Source: Comamonas thiooxydans
GTDB lineage: Bacteria > Pseudomonadota > Gammaproteobacteria > Burkholderiales > Burkholderiaceae_C
Direction of reading: 5' to 3'
Assembly: GCF_000964545.1 (NCBI RefSeq)
Contig: NZ_BBVD01000002.1
Location: 432,112 to 496,111, forward strand
Length of the DNA stretch: 64,000 nucleotides
Shown piece by piece: positions 17,415 through 26,427 of the stretch; positions within the stretch are counted from its first letter, which is position 1; each line of letters begins with the position of its first letter. The notes under the pieces are model-generated. The model did not search any database and was not told the DNA's origin. It was given only the letters and a program-made list of their open reading frames with translations. Both the position numbers and the translations under genes were made by a program.

Positions 17415-17443
17415 AAAAAACCCCATGCCTTGCGACATGGGGT
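17415..17443 (-). terminator. Terminator of the porin gene
   Basis: On the minus strand, ACCCCATG pairs with CATGGGGT around an 8-base loop, followed by a T-rich tract (A-run at 17415-17420 on the plus strand). It lies about 70 bases after the porin stop codon. Confidence 0.85.
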
Positions 17444-17512
17444 ATGAACTTGGAGTAATGGTCTGCATTATCAGCTGCAGCTGCTGGAGACACCGCTTGC
17501 GCGGTGCACAAA

Positions 17513-18505
17513 TTAGAAGTTGTGGCGGATACCCACGGCGATGGAGCTGAAGTCCTTGCCAGCTGGTGCGTTATATGCAGCACCGCTGTCGTTGTTCACA
17601 CGGGTGTAGTAACCGTAAACCTTGGAGCGCTTGCTCAGGTTGTAGTTGTAGCCCAGAGTCCACTGGGTAGCTGCGGAGTCGGCAACCTTGCTCCACTTGT
17701 TGGCGTGACCAACGTTCACGTGGAACTCTGAAGCGCCCATGGTGTACATACCGGACAGGCGGAAGTTGTTGCGTGTGCCGATCAGGTCTTGGTCATTGCG
17801 CTGGTAGTAGGCGCCAACCGTGAACTGACCAAATGTGTACAGACCGCGCAGTGCGGCTTGCCAGTTATCGCCCACCTTGCTGAAACCGGCACCCAGGTGC
17901 AGAGGACCGGTGGCGTAGTTGGCAGCCAGATCGTAGCCGTTCTTGCGAGGACCGACCGTGGGATCCTTCTCGTGCATAGACACGGAGGCATCCACCGTCA
18001 GGCCGCCCATGTTGGGGGTGCGATAGCCGATCTTGTTCTTGGTGCTCAGACCGCCGAACCAGACGGGATCGTAGTACAGCGCATCGGAAGAAGAACCGGT
18101 GTCGTGGTTGTGCATGCTGATGTAGTCAGCAGTTGCGTAGTAGGACTCGGGAACGAAGTTGCCCAGACGGATCATGCCGAAGCCGCCGGACAGGTTCACT
18201 TCGCTCTGACGCGCAAAGGACATGCCGGTGGTGGGGTGGGTCCAGGCGGAACCGGTACCGGTGTCGGAGTTGAAGCCGGACTCCAGGGTGAAGCCAGCCT
18301 TCAGGCCGCCACCCAGATCTTCGGTACCGCGAATGCCCCAGCGGGAAGCATTGTTGTACAGGCCGGACACCGACTCATCGCCCACCTTCTGGCGTTCGAC
18401 TGTGGTGTTGATACGGCCGTACAGCGTCACGCTGCTCTGTGCCATTGCGGTGGTTGCGCCCATCACAGCCAGTGCGGCCAGTGCGATGCGAGTCATCTTG
18501 GTCAT
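17513..18505 (-). CDS. Omp32-like outer-membrane porin
   Basis: This is a general diffusion porin of the betaproteobacterial Omp32/Porin_4 type, a trimeric 16-stranded barrel that passes small anions. The 330-residue precursor has a Sec signal peptide (about 1-22, cut after AMA) and then the hallmark SSVTLYGRIN opening strand. It also has ASRWGIRGTEDLGGGLKAGF, the GMIRLGNF motif, and a C-terminal phenylalanine (VGIRHNF) used by the BAM complex. An ATG at codon 4 is an alternative start. The gene stands alone with its own terminator and an AT-richer 259-base upstream region, consistent with strong expression. Confidence 0.95.
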   Translation of the reverse strand: MTKMTRIALAALAVMGATTAMAQSSVTLYGRINTTVERQKVGDESVSGLYNNASRWGIRGTEDLGGGLKAGFTLESGFNSDTGTGSAWTHPTTGMSFARQSEVNLSGGFGMIRLGNFVPESYYATADYISMHNHDTGSSSDALYYDPVWFGGLSTKNKIGYRTPNMGGLTVDASVSMHEKDPTVGPRKNGYDLAANYATGPLHLGAGFSKVGDNWQAALRGLYTFGQFTVGAYYQRNDQDLIGTRNNFRLSGMYTMGASEFHVNVGHANKWSKVADSAATQWTLGYNYNLSKRSKVYGYYTRVNNDSGAAYNAPAGKDFSSIAVGIRHNF

Positions 18506-18686
18506 TCAGTGCTCCTATGTCCTGGGATAGTGTTTTTTGCACCGCATTGGCTTGTAGGTTGTTGGCCCTCTCGCGGCTAGGTGTGATTCTAGGTTGGCCC
18601 CTCTCAAAAGCATGATTTCCATCGCAAAAAAGTAACGCAATGATGCTTTGTTGCCACACTGCTGTAACCCACTAGTGCTGAAGCAA

Positions 18687-18725
18687 ACAAAAAAGACCTG
18701 CAAAGCACAAGCCTTGCAGATCTTT
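18687..18725 (-). terminator. Terminator of the MHS-family transporter
   Basis: On the minus strand, AAAGA.CTGCAA pairs with TTGCAG.TCTTT with one internal mismatch, followed by a T-run (plus strand A-run about 18687-18695). It lies 40 bases after the transporter stop. The rest of 18506-18764 is the porin upstream region, with no ORF recognised. Confidence 0.8.
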
Positions 18726-18764
18726 GATGCGATGCTGCATAAATTGCAGCATCAGCGCCTGGCA

Positions 18765-20447
18765 TCAGTCTTCGGCGTAGATGTCGCGATCCTTGGTTTC
18801 GGGCACGAACAGCGTGCCGATCACGGCCGTCACACCAGCGATGATGATGGGGTACCAGAGACCGTTGTACATATTGCCGGTCTGCGCCACGATGGCGAAG
18901 GACATGGTGGGCAGCAGACCGCCAAACCAGCCGTTGCCGATGTGATAGGGCAAGCTCATCGAGGTGTAGCGGATGCGTGTCGGGAACAGCTCCACCAGCA
19001 TGGCCGCGATGGGGCCGTAGACCATGGTCACCAGCAGCACCAGATAGGTCAGGATCACGACCATCATGACCTTGTTCATCTTGGCGGGGTCAGCCTTGGT
19101 GGGATAGCCATCCTTGGCCAGTTCTGCCGCCACAGTCTTCTTGAACGCACCGTCCTTGGCCTTGGCGTCTTCAGGGCTCAGGCCCTTGAGCGAGAACGAA
19201 GGAATCTCGGTCGCGCCGATACGGATCACGGCCTGCGTGCCTGCTGGCGCATCTTCGTTTTCATAGCTCACGGAACCCGCGGCCAGCACCTGCTTGGCCA
19301 CGTCGCAGGAGCTGGTGAACTTGCTCGTACCTGTGGGGTTGAACTGGAAGGAGCACTCCGCAGGATCGGCCACGATGACCACCTTGTTCTTGGCTTGAGC
19401 CGCAGCCAGATCGGGGTTGGCAGCTTCGGTCAGCGCCTTGAAGACGGGGAAATAGGTCAACACGGCCAGAATGCAGCCCAGCATGATGATGGGCTTGCGG
19501 CCGATCTTGTCGGACAGCGTGCCGAAGATCACAAAGAAAGGCGTGCCGATCAGCAGTGCGGCGGCAATCATCAGATTGGCCGTCACGGCATCGACCTTGA
19601 GCTGCTGCGTCAAAAAGAACAGCGCATAGAACTGGCCGGTATACCAGACCACCGCTTGGCCGGCGGTCAGGCCGACCAGCGCCAGAATCACGATCTTGAG
19701 GTTCTTCCACTGACCGAACGACTCAGTCAGAGGCGCCTTGGACACCTTGCCCTCGGCCTTCATCTTCTGAAAGGCTGGAGACTCGGACAGCGTCATGCGA
19801 ATCCAGACCGAGATGGCCAGCAGCAAAATGGAAACCAGGAAGGGAATGCGCCAGCCCCAGTCGGCAAACTTCTCTTCGCCCATCGAGGTACGCACACCCA
19901 GAATCACCAGCAGCGACAGGAACAGGCCCAGCGTTGCCGTGGTCTGGATCCACGAGGTGTAAGCACCGCGCTTGCCATGCGGCGCATGCTCTGCCACATA
20001 GGTGGCAGCGCCGCCGTACTCACCGCCCAGGGCCAGACCTTGCAGCATGCGCAGCGCGATCAGGATGACGGGGGCGGCCACGCCAATGCTGGCGTAGTTG
20101 GGCAAGATGCCGACGATGAAGGTGGACAGGCCCATGATCAGGATCGTCACCAGGAAGGTGTACTTGCGCCCGATCATGTCGCCCAGACGACCGAACACCA
20201 GCGCGCCGAAGGGGCGCACGATGAAGCCTGCCGCAAAGGCCAGCAACGCGAAGATGAAGGCCGATCCCGCATCCAGACCGCTGAAGAACTGCTTGGCGAT
20301 GATGGCTGCCAGAGATCCGTACAGATAGAAGTCGTACCACTCGAAAACGGTTCCGAGGGAAGACGCAAAGATGACTTTGCGCTCTTCCGGGCTCATCGGC
20401 CTTGGGGCCGATTTACCTCCCATATGTGCTGTCGCATTGATGGCCAT
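18765..20447 (-). CDS. MFS transporter of the metabolite:H+ symporter (MHS/ProP-ShiA) family
   Basis: The 560-residue inner-membrane protein has 12 predicted spans and MHS motifs: GTVFEWYDFYLYG at the start of span 1, GRLGDMIGRK in loop 2-3, GGEYGGAATYVAEHAP, and a second-half SDKIGRKP. Relatives import organic acids, betaine or shikimate with protons. It is about 100 residues longer than typical ProP because of a roughly 120-residue soluble insertion (about 336-457) with two cysteines between membrane spans. The substrate is unknown. The gene is divergent from DUF485-actP across a 292-base spacer, and its own terminator marks it as monocistronic. Confidence 0.87.
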   Translation of the reverse strand: MAINATAHMGGKSAPRPMSPEERKVIFASSLGTVFEWYDFYLYGSLAAIIAKQFFSGLDAGSAFIFALLAFAAGFIVRPFGALVFGRLGDMIGRKYTFLVTILIMGLSTFIVGILPNYASIGVAAPVILIALRMLQGLALGGEYGGAATYVAEHAPHGKRGAYTSWIQTTATLGLFLSLLVILGVRTSMGEEKFADWGWRIPFLVSILLLAISVWIRMTLSESPAFQKMKAEGKVSKAPLTESFGQWKNLKIVILALVGLTAGQAVVWYTGQFYALFFLTQQLKVDAVTANLMIAAALLIGTPFFVIFGTLSDKIGRKPIIMLGCILAVLTYFPVFKALTEAANPDLAAAQAKNKVVIVADPAECSFQFNPTGTSKFTSSCDVAKQVLAAGSVSYENEDAPAGTQAVIRIGATEIPSFSLKGLSPEDAKAKDGAFKKTVAAELAKDGYPTKADPAKMNKVMMVVILTYLVLLVTMVYGPIAAMLVELFPTRIRYTSMSLPYHIGNGWFGGLLPTMSFAIVAQTGNMYNGLWYPIIIAGVTAVIGTLFVPETKDRDIYAED

Positions 20448-20739
20448 GTTTGTCTCCTAGGTTTTGGAATTTCAGGCGCTGCCAACTCACCTGTTTGCCC
20501 AATATCAAAGCGACAACTGACCGCTAACTTACAAAAAAATGCTTCTCAAAAATTCAAGACTGGGCATTACCCGACCCTCTCCGCACTTACCCGGATTGGT
20601 TTTTTTTTGATGTGAAAAACCAGGGGCAAACACCGATATCGTAAGTAAGGAGACGGTCAGACGGGCTTCTCAGAATGCATCGCAAGCAAGCCACCGAGCA
20701 CCTGATGGCAGGCTGGAAAACTTCAAAGGAGACAACGCT

Positions 20740-21048
20740 GTGCGAGACCCGGTGATAGAGACAATCCAAAGCAACCCCGCCTACCAGCAGCTGCGCCGCA
20801 AGCGCAATCGCCTCGGCCTGGCGCTGACCGTCCTGATGCTGATCGTGTACTACGGCTATGTCGCGCTGATCGCATTCGACAAGGAATTCCTGGCCCGGCC
20901 CATAGGCGCTGGAGTGACCACGCTGGGCATTCCCATCGGCATGGGCGTCATCATTTTTTCCGTGATCATTACCGGCCTCTATGTGCGCCGCGCCAACAAC
21001 GAGTTTGATCAGCTCACCCGCGACATTCTCAAAGGCATCAAGCAATGA
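20740..21048 (+). CDS. yjcH: DUF485 (YjcH-like) membrane protein of the acetate-uptake operon
   Basis: The 102-residue protein has two membrane spans and the DUF485 layout: NPAYQQLRRKRNRLG, then LMLIVYYGYVALIAF, the loop ARPIGAGVTTLGIPIG, and the closing YVRRANNEFDQLTRDI helix. DUF485 proteins are nearly always encoded next to ActP-type symporters and probably assist them. The start is GTG, preceded by AAAGGAGA at good spacing. The stop overlaps the actP start by four bases (ATGA), so the two are translationally coupled. Confidence 0.93.
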   Translation: MRDPVIETIQSNPAYQQLRRKRNRLGLALTVLMLIVYYGYVALIAFDKEFLARPIGAGVTTLGIPIGMGVIIFSVIITGLYVRRANNEFDQLTRDILKGIKQ

Positions 21049-22778
21049 AGCAGCGCATCTCTTCCCAATGGCTGGCGGGCGCTGCGGCGCTGGTCGCGAC
21101 AGCTCCCGTGCTGGCCGCCGGCGGCGACGTCGGCAACGCCGCCAAGCAGGCCACCAACTGGACGGCCATCATCATGTTCACCGCCTTTGTGGTGGCAACC
21201 CTGTGGATCACCAAATGGGCGGCGGGCCGCACCAAGTCGGCTTCCGATTTCTATACCGCAGGTGGCGGCATCACCGGCTTTCAGAACGGTCTGGCGATTG
21301 CGGGCGACTATATGTCCGCCGCCTCCTTTCTCGGCATCTCGGCCTCCGTCATGGCCAGCGGCTATGACGGCCTGATCTACTCCATCGGCTTTCTGGTCGG
21401 CTGGCCTCTGCTCACCTTCCTGCTGGCCGAGCGCCTGCGCAATCTGGGCCGCTTCACCTTTGCCGATGTGGCCGGCTACCGCTTTGCGCAGACGCCGTTC
21501 CGCATTTTTGCCTCCTGCGGCACGCTGGTCGTGGTGGCCTTCTATCTGATTGCCCAGATGGTCGGCGCCGGTCAGCTCATCAAGCTGCTGTTCGGTCTGG
21601 ACTACTGGATCGCGGTGGTACTGGTGGGCGCGCTGATGATGATCTATGTGCTGTTCGGCGGCATGACGGCCACCACCTGGGTGCAGATCATCAAGGCCTG
21701 TCTGCTGCTGGCCGGCGTGACCTTCATGGGCTTCATGGTGCTGGCCAAGTACGGCTTCAGCCCCGAGGCACTGTTTGCCGAAGGTGTGAAGGTGCGCACC
21801 CAGATCGCCGCCAATGGCGGCGCAGAGCCATCCGTGGCGGAAAAGCTCGGCCTGGCCATCATGGGACCGGGCGGCTTCATCAAGGACCCGATCTCCGCCA
21901 TCAGCTTCGGCATGGCGCTGATGTTCGGCACCCTGGGCCTGCCCCACATCCTGATGCGCTTCTTCACCGTGCCTGACGCCAAGGAAGCACGCAAGAGCGT
22001 GTTCTGGGCCACGACCTGGATCGGCTACTTCTATGTGCTGATCTTCATCATCGGCTTCGGCGCCATCACCCTGGTGCTCACCAACCCCGAAATGGCGGAC
22101 ACGGCCAAGGGCGTGATCCACGGCGGCGCAGGCACGGCCAATATGGCGGCCGTGCTGGTGGCCAAGACCGTGGGCGGCGATGTGTTCTACGGCTTCATCT
22201 CGGCCGTGGCCTTTGCCACGATTCTCGCCGTGGTCGCAGGTCTGACCCTGTCCGGCGCCTCGGCCGTCTCGCACGACCTCTACGCCACCGTCATCAAGAA
22301 GGGCAAGGCCGACAGCGCCTCCGAACTCAAGGTCTCGCGCATCACCACGCTGTGCCTGGGCTTTGTGGCCGTGCTGCTGGGCATTGTGTTCGAGAAGCAG
22401 AACATCGCCTTCATGGTCTCGCTGGCCTTTGCCGTGGCTGCTTCCGCCAACTTCCCGCCGCTGCTGCTGTCGGTGCTGTGGAAGAACTGCACCACCAAGG
22501 GCGCCGTCATCGGCGGCTTCATGGGCCTGGTCTCCTCCGTGGGTCTGACCATCGTCTCGCCATCGGTGTGGGAAGCGACTCTGGGCCATCCCGCCGGCTC
22601 GGCCTGGTTCCCCTACGCCTCGCCCGCACTGTTCTCCATGGCAATCGGCTTCTTCGGCGTGTGGCTGTTCTCCGTGCTCGACAAGAGCGCTCAGGCGGCC
22701 AAGGAGCGCGCCGTGTTCCCTGCGCAGCAAGTGCGCTCGGAAACCGGTCTGGGTGCCGCAGGCGCATCGGGCCACTGA
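21045..22778 (+). CDS. actP: Cation/acetate symporter ActP
   Basis: ActP is a solute:sodium symporter family permease for acetate and related short monocarboxylates. The 577-residue protein has an N-terminal signal-like segment (to AAGGD, about 28), about 13 spans, and SSS motifs such as SASDFYTAGGGITGFQNGLA and GDYMSAASFLGISA. The conserved FRQAEFPLLLSVLWK-type region appears here as NFPPLLLSVLWKNCT. It is coupled to DUF485 by a 4-base overlap. A long hairpin at 22834 separates it from the convergent LysR gene. Import of acetate fits the acetyl-CoA-generating genes in this window. Confidence 0.95.
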   Translation: MKQRISSQWLAGAAALVATAPVLAAGGDVGNAAKQATNWTAIIMFTAFVVATLWITKWAAGRTKSASDFYTAGGGITGFQNGLAIAGDYMSAASFLGISASVMASGYDGLIYSIGFLVGWPLLTFLLAERLRNLGRFTFADVAGYRFAQTPFRIFASCGTLVVVAFYLIAQMVGAGQLIKLLFGLDYWIAVVLVGALMMIYVLFGGMTATTWVQIIKACLLLAGVTFMGFMVLAKYGFSPEALFAEGVKVRTQIAANGGAEPSVAEKLGLAIMGPGGFIKDPISAISFGMALMFGTLGLPHILMRFFTVPDAKEARKSVFWATTWIGYFYVLIFIIGFGAITLVLTNPEMADTAKGVIHGGAGTANMAAVLVAKTVGGDVFYGFISAVAFATILAVVAGLTLSGASAVSHDLYATVIKKGKADSASELKVSRITTLCLGFVAVLLGIVFEKQNIAFMVSLAFAVAASANFPPLLLSVLWKNCTTKGAVIGGFMGLVSSVGLTIVSPSVWEATLGHPAGSAWFPYASPALFSMAIGFFGVWLFSVLDKSAQAAKERAVFPAQQVRSETGLGAAGASGH

Positions 22779-22833
22779 TGATGTGAATGGCTTGGCACCA
22801 TGCCAGGCCCCGGCAGGAATCTGCCCTCACCTC

Positions 22834-22866
22834 GGCCCGCAGAGACCGCCACGGTTTCTGCGGGCC
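22834..22866. terminator. Long hairpin between the convergent actP and LysR genes
   Basis: Fifteen-base arms (22834-22848 and 22852-22866; outer part GGCCCGCAGA / TCTGCGGGCC, with one G-T wobble inside) enclose a 3-base loop. It lies 56 bases after the actP stop and 5 bases from the LysR stop. There is no T-tract on either strand, so it may act by blocking exonucleases or as a bidirectional, less typical terminator. Confidence 0.6.
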
Positions 22867-22870
22867 GCGC

Positions 22871-23791
22871 TCATTCCACGTCCAGCCCGCCGGACTGCGC
22901 CAGCTCGAACAGCAGCTCCCGTGCCCATTGGTGCCCCGCAGAGCGATGGGTGCGCGCATGCCAGGCGGCCGTCTTGGTAAAGCCCGGAATTTCCAGCGGC
23001 GGCTCCAGCACCACCAGCCCCGAGTCGGGCTTGACCAGCCGCCTGGGCACGACGGCAATCAGATCGCAGCTGCGCAGGATTTCGGGCAGCACCAGAAAGC
23101 TGGTCACGGACAGCGCCACACGCCGCTTGCGGCCCAGACGCTCCAGCGCCTCGTCCGTCACACCATGAAAACTGCCTCCGTCATAGGACACCAGCGCATG
23201 ATCCAGAGCGCAGAAGCGCTCCAGTGACAGGCCACGCCGGCGCGCATCGGGATGGCCCTGGCGCATCACGCAGACATAGCGTTCGTCGAACAGCCGGCGC
23301 GCATGCAGATCGGGGGCCGTGCGCTCCGGCGTGATCAGCGCCAGGTCGATATCGCCGCGCTCCAGCCGCTCGTGCAGCGGCAGATGCTGGGCCGGCACCA
23401 CGGCCACGCACAGACCGGGCGCGCGCTGGCGCAACACGGCCAGAAACGGCAGCACCACCGCCTGCAGCGCGTAATCCGTGGCGGCAATGCGCAGCGTCAT
23501 ATGCGCCGTGGCCGGATCAAAGGCCTGGGGGCGCAACAGCGCTTCGGCATTGCACAGCAACTCCTTGAGCGGCCCTGCCAGTGCCAGCGCGCGCAGCGTG
23601 GGGGCGATGCCGCGCTGCGTGCGCACGAACAAGGGATCGTCGAAGCTCTCGCGCAGCCGCGTCAGCATGCCGCTGACCGCCGGCTGGGTCAGCGCCAGAC
23701 GCTCGGCAGCGCGCGTCACGCTGCGCTCGTCCAGCAGCGCATCCAGGGCCTTGAGCAGATTCAGGTCCAGACTCTTGATATCAGTCGGCAT
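22871..23791 (-). CDS. LysR-family transcriptional regulator
   Basis: The 306-residue protein has the N-terminal winged helix-turn-helix (about 8-65: LNLLKALDALLDERSVTRAA, then ALTQPAVSGMLTRLRE, and the DPLFVRT wing) followed by a periplasmic-binding-like effector domain from about residue 95. It resembles the NodD/PcpR-like LysR subgroup, in which the wing reads DPLFVRTxxGxxPT. The likely target lies in the divergent direction, where only a truncated SRPBCC remnant (23875) and then the Old Yellow Enzyme gene (24147) are found. The inducer is unknown. Confidence 0.9.
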   Translation of the reverse strand: MPTDIKSLDLNLLKALDALLDERSVTRAAERLALTQPAVSGMLTRLRESFDDPLFVRTQRGIAPTLRALALAGPLKELLCNAEALLRPQAFDPATAHMTLRIAATDYALQAVVLPFLAVLRQRAPGLCVAVVPAQHLPLHERLERGDIDLALITPERTAPDLHARRLFDERYVCVMRQGHPDARRRGLSLERFCALDHALVSYDGGSFHGVTDEALERLGRKRRVALSVTSFLVLPEILRSCDLIAVVPRRLVKPDSGLVVLEPPLEIPGFTKTAAWHARTHRSAGHQWARELLFELAQSGGLDVE

Positions 23792-23874
23792 GATTTCATA
23801 AATCAGAAATATCGATTGGATTTATTTCACCACAACCCCCATCATTTCCCCATTCCCTTCGACAGAAGCCCTGC

Positions 23875-23982
23875 ATGCACCGCATTCACTGGCCCGCCGA
23901 CTACATGCCGGGCACCACCAAAAACTTCGTCTCCAGCGAGCTCATTGCCCGGGGCCTGTATCCGCCGCTTTCCGTGCCCTGA
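23875..23982 (+). pseudogene. N-terminal remnant of an SRPBCC (ligand-binding) protein
   Basis: A 35-codon ORF begins MHRIHWPADYMPGTTKNFVS and stops with TGA just after PPLSVP. The opening IHWP.xYxPGTTxNFVSxE is typical of the first strand of SRPBCC/polyketide-cyclase-like proteins of about 150 residues, so this is the front end of a gene whose remainder is gone. It lies between the divergent LysR gene and the Old Yellow Enzyme gene. I see nothing else in the 355-base gap except AT-rich sequence that may carry the promoters. A functional micropeptide is possible but less likely. Confidence 0.55.
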
Positions 23983-24146
23983 TGCCCTTGATTTTTTGAT
24001 ATCTGTCAGCACCTTCATTCATTGATTTTCAGTTTGATTTCATGCTGAAAACAGGCCATGAAAAGCGCCAGGCGCTATCAAACCTTTTGCATCCTGCATT
24101 GCCGCAGGACTGCTGGCTCATTCCATTCGCACCACCGATACTTCGC

Positions 24147-25265
24147 ATGTCTGCACTCTTTACCCCTTTCACACTCAAAAGCCTGACCCTGCGCAACCGC
24201 ATCGCCATTCCGCCGATGTGCCAGTACAGCGCCGTGGACGGTCTCACCAATGACTGGCACCAGGTCCACTACGCCTCCATGGCGCGCGGCGGCGCGGGGC
24301 TGGTGATCGTCGAAGCCACGGGCGTGTCGCCCGAAGGCCGCATCTCGCCCGACTGCACCGGCCTGTGGAATGACGGCCAGATCGACGGCATGTCGCGCAT
24401 TGCCGCCGGCATCAAAGCCGCAGGCGCCGTGCCCGGCATCCAGATCGGCCATGCCGGACGCAAGGCCAGCGCCAACAATCCCTGGGAAGGCGACGACCAT
24501 ATTGCCGAAGGCGATGCCCGCGGCTGGCAGCCGATTGCGCCATCGGCAATCGCCTTTGGCGGCGGTCTACCGCGTGTTCCTCGCGCCATGACGCTTGCGG
24601 ACATCGCCCGCGTGCAGGACGACTTTGTAGCGGCGGCCCGCCGCGCGCTTGCGGCCGGCTTCGAATGGCTGGAGCTGCACTTTGCCCACGGCTATCTGGC
24701 CCAGAGCTTTTTCTCGCCCCACAGCAACCAGCGCGACGACGCCTATGGCGGCAGCTTCAGCAACCGCGCCCGCTTTCTGCTGGAGACCGTGGCCAAGGTG
24801 CGCGAGGTCTGGCCCGAGCATCTGCCGCTGACCGCGCGTTTCGGCGTCATCGAGTACGACGGCCGCGACGAAGAAACCCTGGAGGAATCGATTGCCGTGA
24901 CGCGCCAGATGCGCGAGCGCGGCCTGGACCTGCTCAATGTCAGCGTCAACTTCGTGATTCCCGATGTGAAGATTCCCTGGGGAACGCCCGCCTTCCTCGC
25001 TCCCATCGCCCAGCGCGTGAGCCGCAGCGCCGGCCTGCCCGTGGCCTCAGGTTGGGGCATGGATGATCCACAGATTGCCGAGCGCATCGTGGCCGACGGC
25101 CAGGTCGATCTGGTGATGATAGGCCGCGCCCATCTGGCCAATCCGCACTACACCTACCAGCTGGCGCAAAGCCTGGGCGTGGACCGCCCCGACTGGACCT
25201 TGCCCGCACCCTATGCCCACTGGCTGGAGCGCTATCGCGGCGCCGCCAAGCAGGCCGCAGCCTGA
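24147..25265 (+). CDS. NADH:flavin oxidoreductase, Old Yellow Enzyme family (YqjM/XenA class)
   Basis: The 372-residue FMN enzyme reduces activated C=C bonds of enones, nitroesters or similar electrophiles with NAD(P)H. I start it at the ATG 24147 (MSALFTPF); the frame is open upstream to 24042, but OYEs begin this way. YqjM-class marks are the Cys in PPMCQYSA (residue 25), the HAGRKA substrate-binding motif, WLELHFAHGYLAQSFFSP, NQRDDAYGG, and RFGVIEYDG. A C-terminal GRAHLANPHY loop binds the flavin phosphate. No operon partner follows: the next 238 bases (25266-25503) contain no gene I can recognise. Confidence 0.92.
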   Translation: MSALFTPFTLKSLTLRNRIAIPPMCQYSAVDGLTNDWHQVHYASMARGGAGLVIVEATGVSPEGRISPDCTGLWNDGQIDGMSRIAAGIKAAGAVPGIQIGHAGRKASANNPWEGDDHIAEGDARGWQPIAPSAIAFGGGLPRVPRAMTLADIARVQDDFVAAARRALAAGFEWLELHFAHGYLAQSFFSPHSNQRDDAYGGSFSNRARFLLETVAKVREVWPEHLPLTARFGVIEYDGRDEETLEESIAVTRQMRERGLDLLNVSVNFVIPDVKIPWGTPAFLAPIAQRVSRSAGLPVASGWGMDDPQIAERIVADGQVDLVMIGRAHLANPHYTYQLAQSLGVDRPDWTLPAPYAHWLERYRGAAKQAAA

Positions 25266-25503
25266 GAGCCGGCCGTCGCCCCTCCACGCGCCAAAGATAT
25301 CGACCGCAAGGAGGCCGGGCTGCCTGCGCGTCTGCGCCATGCAGTCGGCGAAGGTTTTCACCGGCGGCCCGCCCCACGACCAGCACCGCAGAACTGGACG
25401 CCACCGCGCGCAAGGGCGGGAAAGAGCGCACCGCATCGATGCCTCGCCCGCCCGCAGCAAAGCCCGCAACCCGTCTCATCGGCCTTGCAAGGCAGGCGCC
25501 GGC

Positions 25504-26427
25504 TCAGGAGACGCTGGCGCGCTCCAGCACCGCCAGCACGTTGCGCGCCGCTCCCACTCCCATGTTCACATAGGCATCCGAGGTCACGCCGCCGATGTGC
25601 GGGCTGAGGATGAAACCCGGCTGGTGCAGAAAGGGGTGGCCAGCCGCCATGGGCTCAACGGCAAAGCTGTCCAGGCCTGCGGCGCTGACCTGGCCTTGCT
25701 GCACGGCGGCCAGCAGCGCGGCCTCGTCGATGAGACCGCCGCGCGCGGTGTTGACCACAATCACGCCGCGCCTGCAGCACGCCAGAGTTGCGGCGTTGAG
25801 CAGGTTGCGGTTGTCGTCGGTCAGCGGGCAGTGCAGCGAGATCGCATCGCTTTCGCGCCACAGCGTATCCAGCTCCACAGCCTGCACGTAGCCGGGCAGC
25901 TGGCCCGCAAAGGGATCGAAGCCGATCACGCGCATGCCCAGTGCATCGGCCATCTTCGCAAAGCGCAGGCCTATGGCGCCCAGGCCGACCAGGCCCACGG
26001 TGCGCCCGGCCAGTTCCAGGCTTTTGTGCGTGGCCTTGTCCCAATGGCCGGAGTGCATGCGCGAGTCCAGCTGCACCACCGACTTGGCGCAGGCCAGCAG
26101 CAGGGCCAGGGCCTGTTCGGCCACGGCCGCCGCGTTGGCGCCGGCCGCCGCCACGACCTCGATGCCGCGCTGCGCGGCCTCGGCCTTGTCTATGGTGTCC
26201 GTGCCGCTGCCGTGCTTGGAAATCACCTTGAGCGAAGGTCCGGCATCCATGACTGCGGCCCCCACCTTGCCGTAGCGCACGATGATGGCGACGGGATCAT
26301 GCCGGCGGCACAGGGCCACCAGGTCTTGCTCGGTGGGCGTCTTGCCCGCGTAGACTATGTCGTGGCCTTGCAGCAGATCCAGTGCCTGCTGCGCCAGGTC
26401 GGCGCCCGTGACGATGATGGTGCTCAC
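25504..26427 (-). CDS. D-2-hydroxyacid dehydrogenase (phosphoglycerate-dehydrogenase-like)
   Basis: The 307-residue NAD-dependent oxidoreductase has a Rossmann motif VGLVGLGAIGLRFA, the HCPLTDDNRNLL segment, NTARGGLIDEAAL (with the substrate-binding R), and GLDSFAVEP. The catalytic histidine lies in SPHIGG. The start is the GTG at 26427, with a perfect AAGGAGA ribosome-binding site; the start overlaps the stop of the upstream RraA-like gene by four bases (GTGA). It likely interconverts a 2-keto acid and a D-hydroxy acid. With RraA, Bug and IclR genes it forms a compact cassette. The true substrate is unknown. Confidence 0.88.
   Translation of the reverse strand: MSTIIVTGADLAQQALDLLQGHDIVYAGKTPTEQDLVALCRRHDPVAIIVRYGKVGAAVMDAGPSLKVISKHGSGTDTIDKAEAAQRGIEVVAAAGANAAAVAEQALALLLACAKSVVQLDSRMHSGHWDKATHKSLELAGRTVGLVGLGAIGLRFAKMADALGMRVIGFDPFAGQLPGYVQAVELDTLWRESDAISLHCPLTDDNRNLLNAATLACCRRGVIVVNTARGGLIDEAALLAAVQQGQVSAAGLDSFAVEPMAAGHPFLHQPGFILSPHIGGVTSDAYVNMGVGAARNVLAVLERASVS

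Noticed and set aside
25266..25503. Possible gene fragment in the gap after the Old Yellow Enzyme gene
   Set aside because: Open frames exist on both strands, but none shows a recognisable motif, a start with a ribosome-binding site, or a convincing composition.
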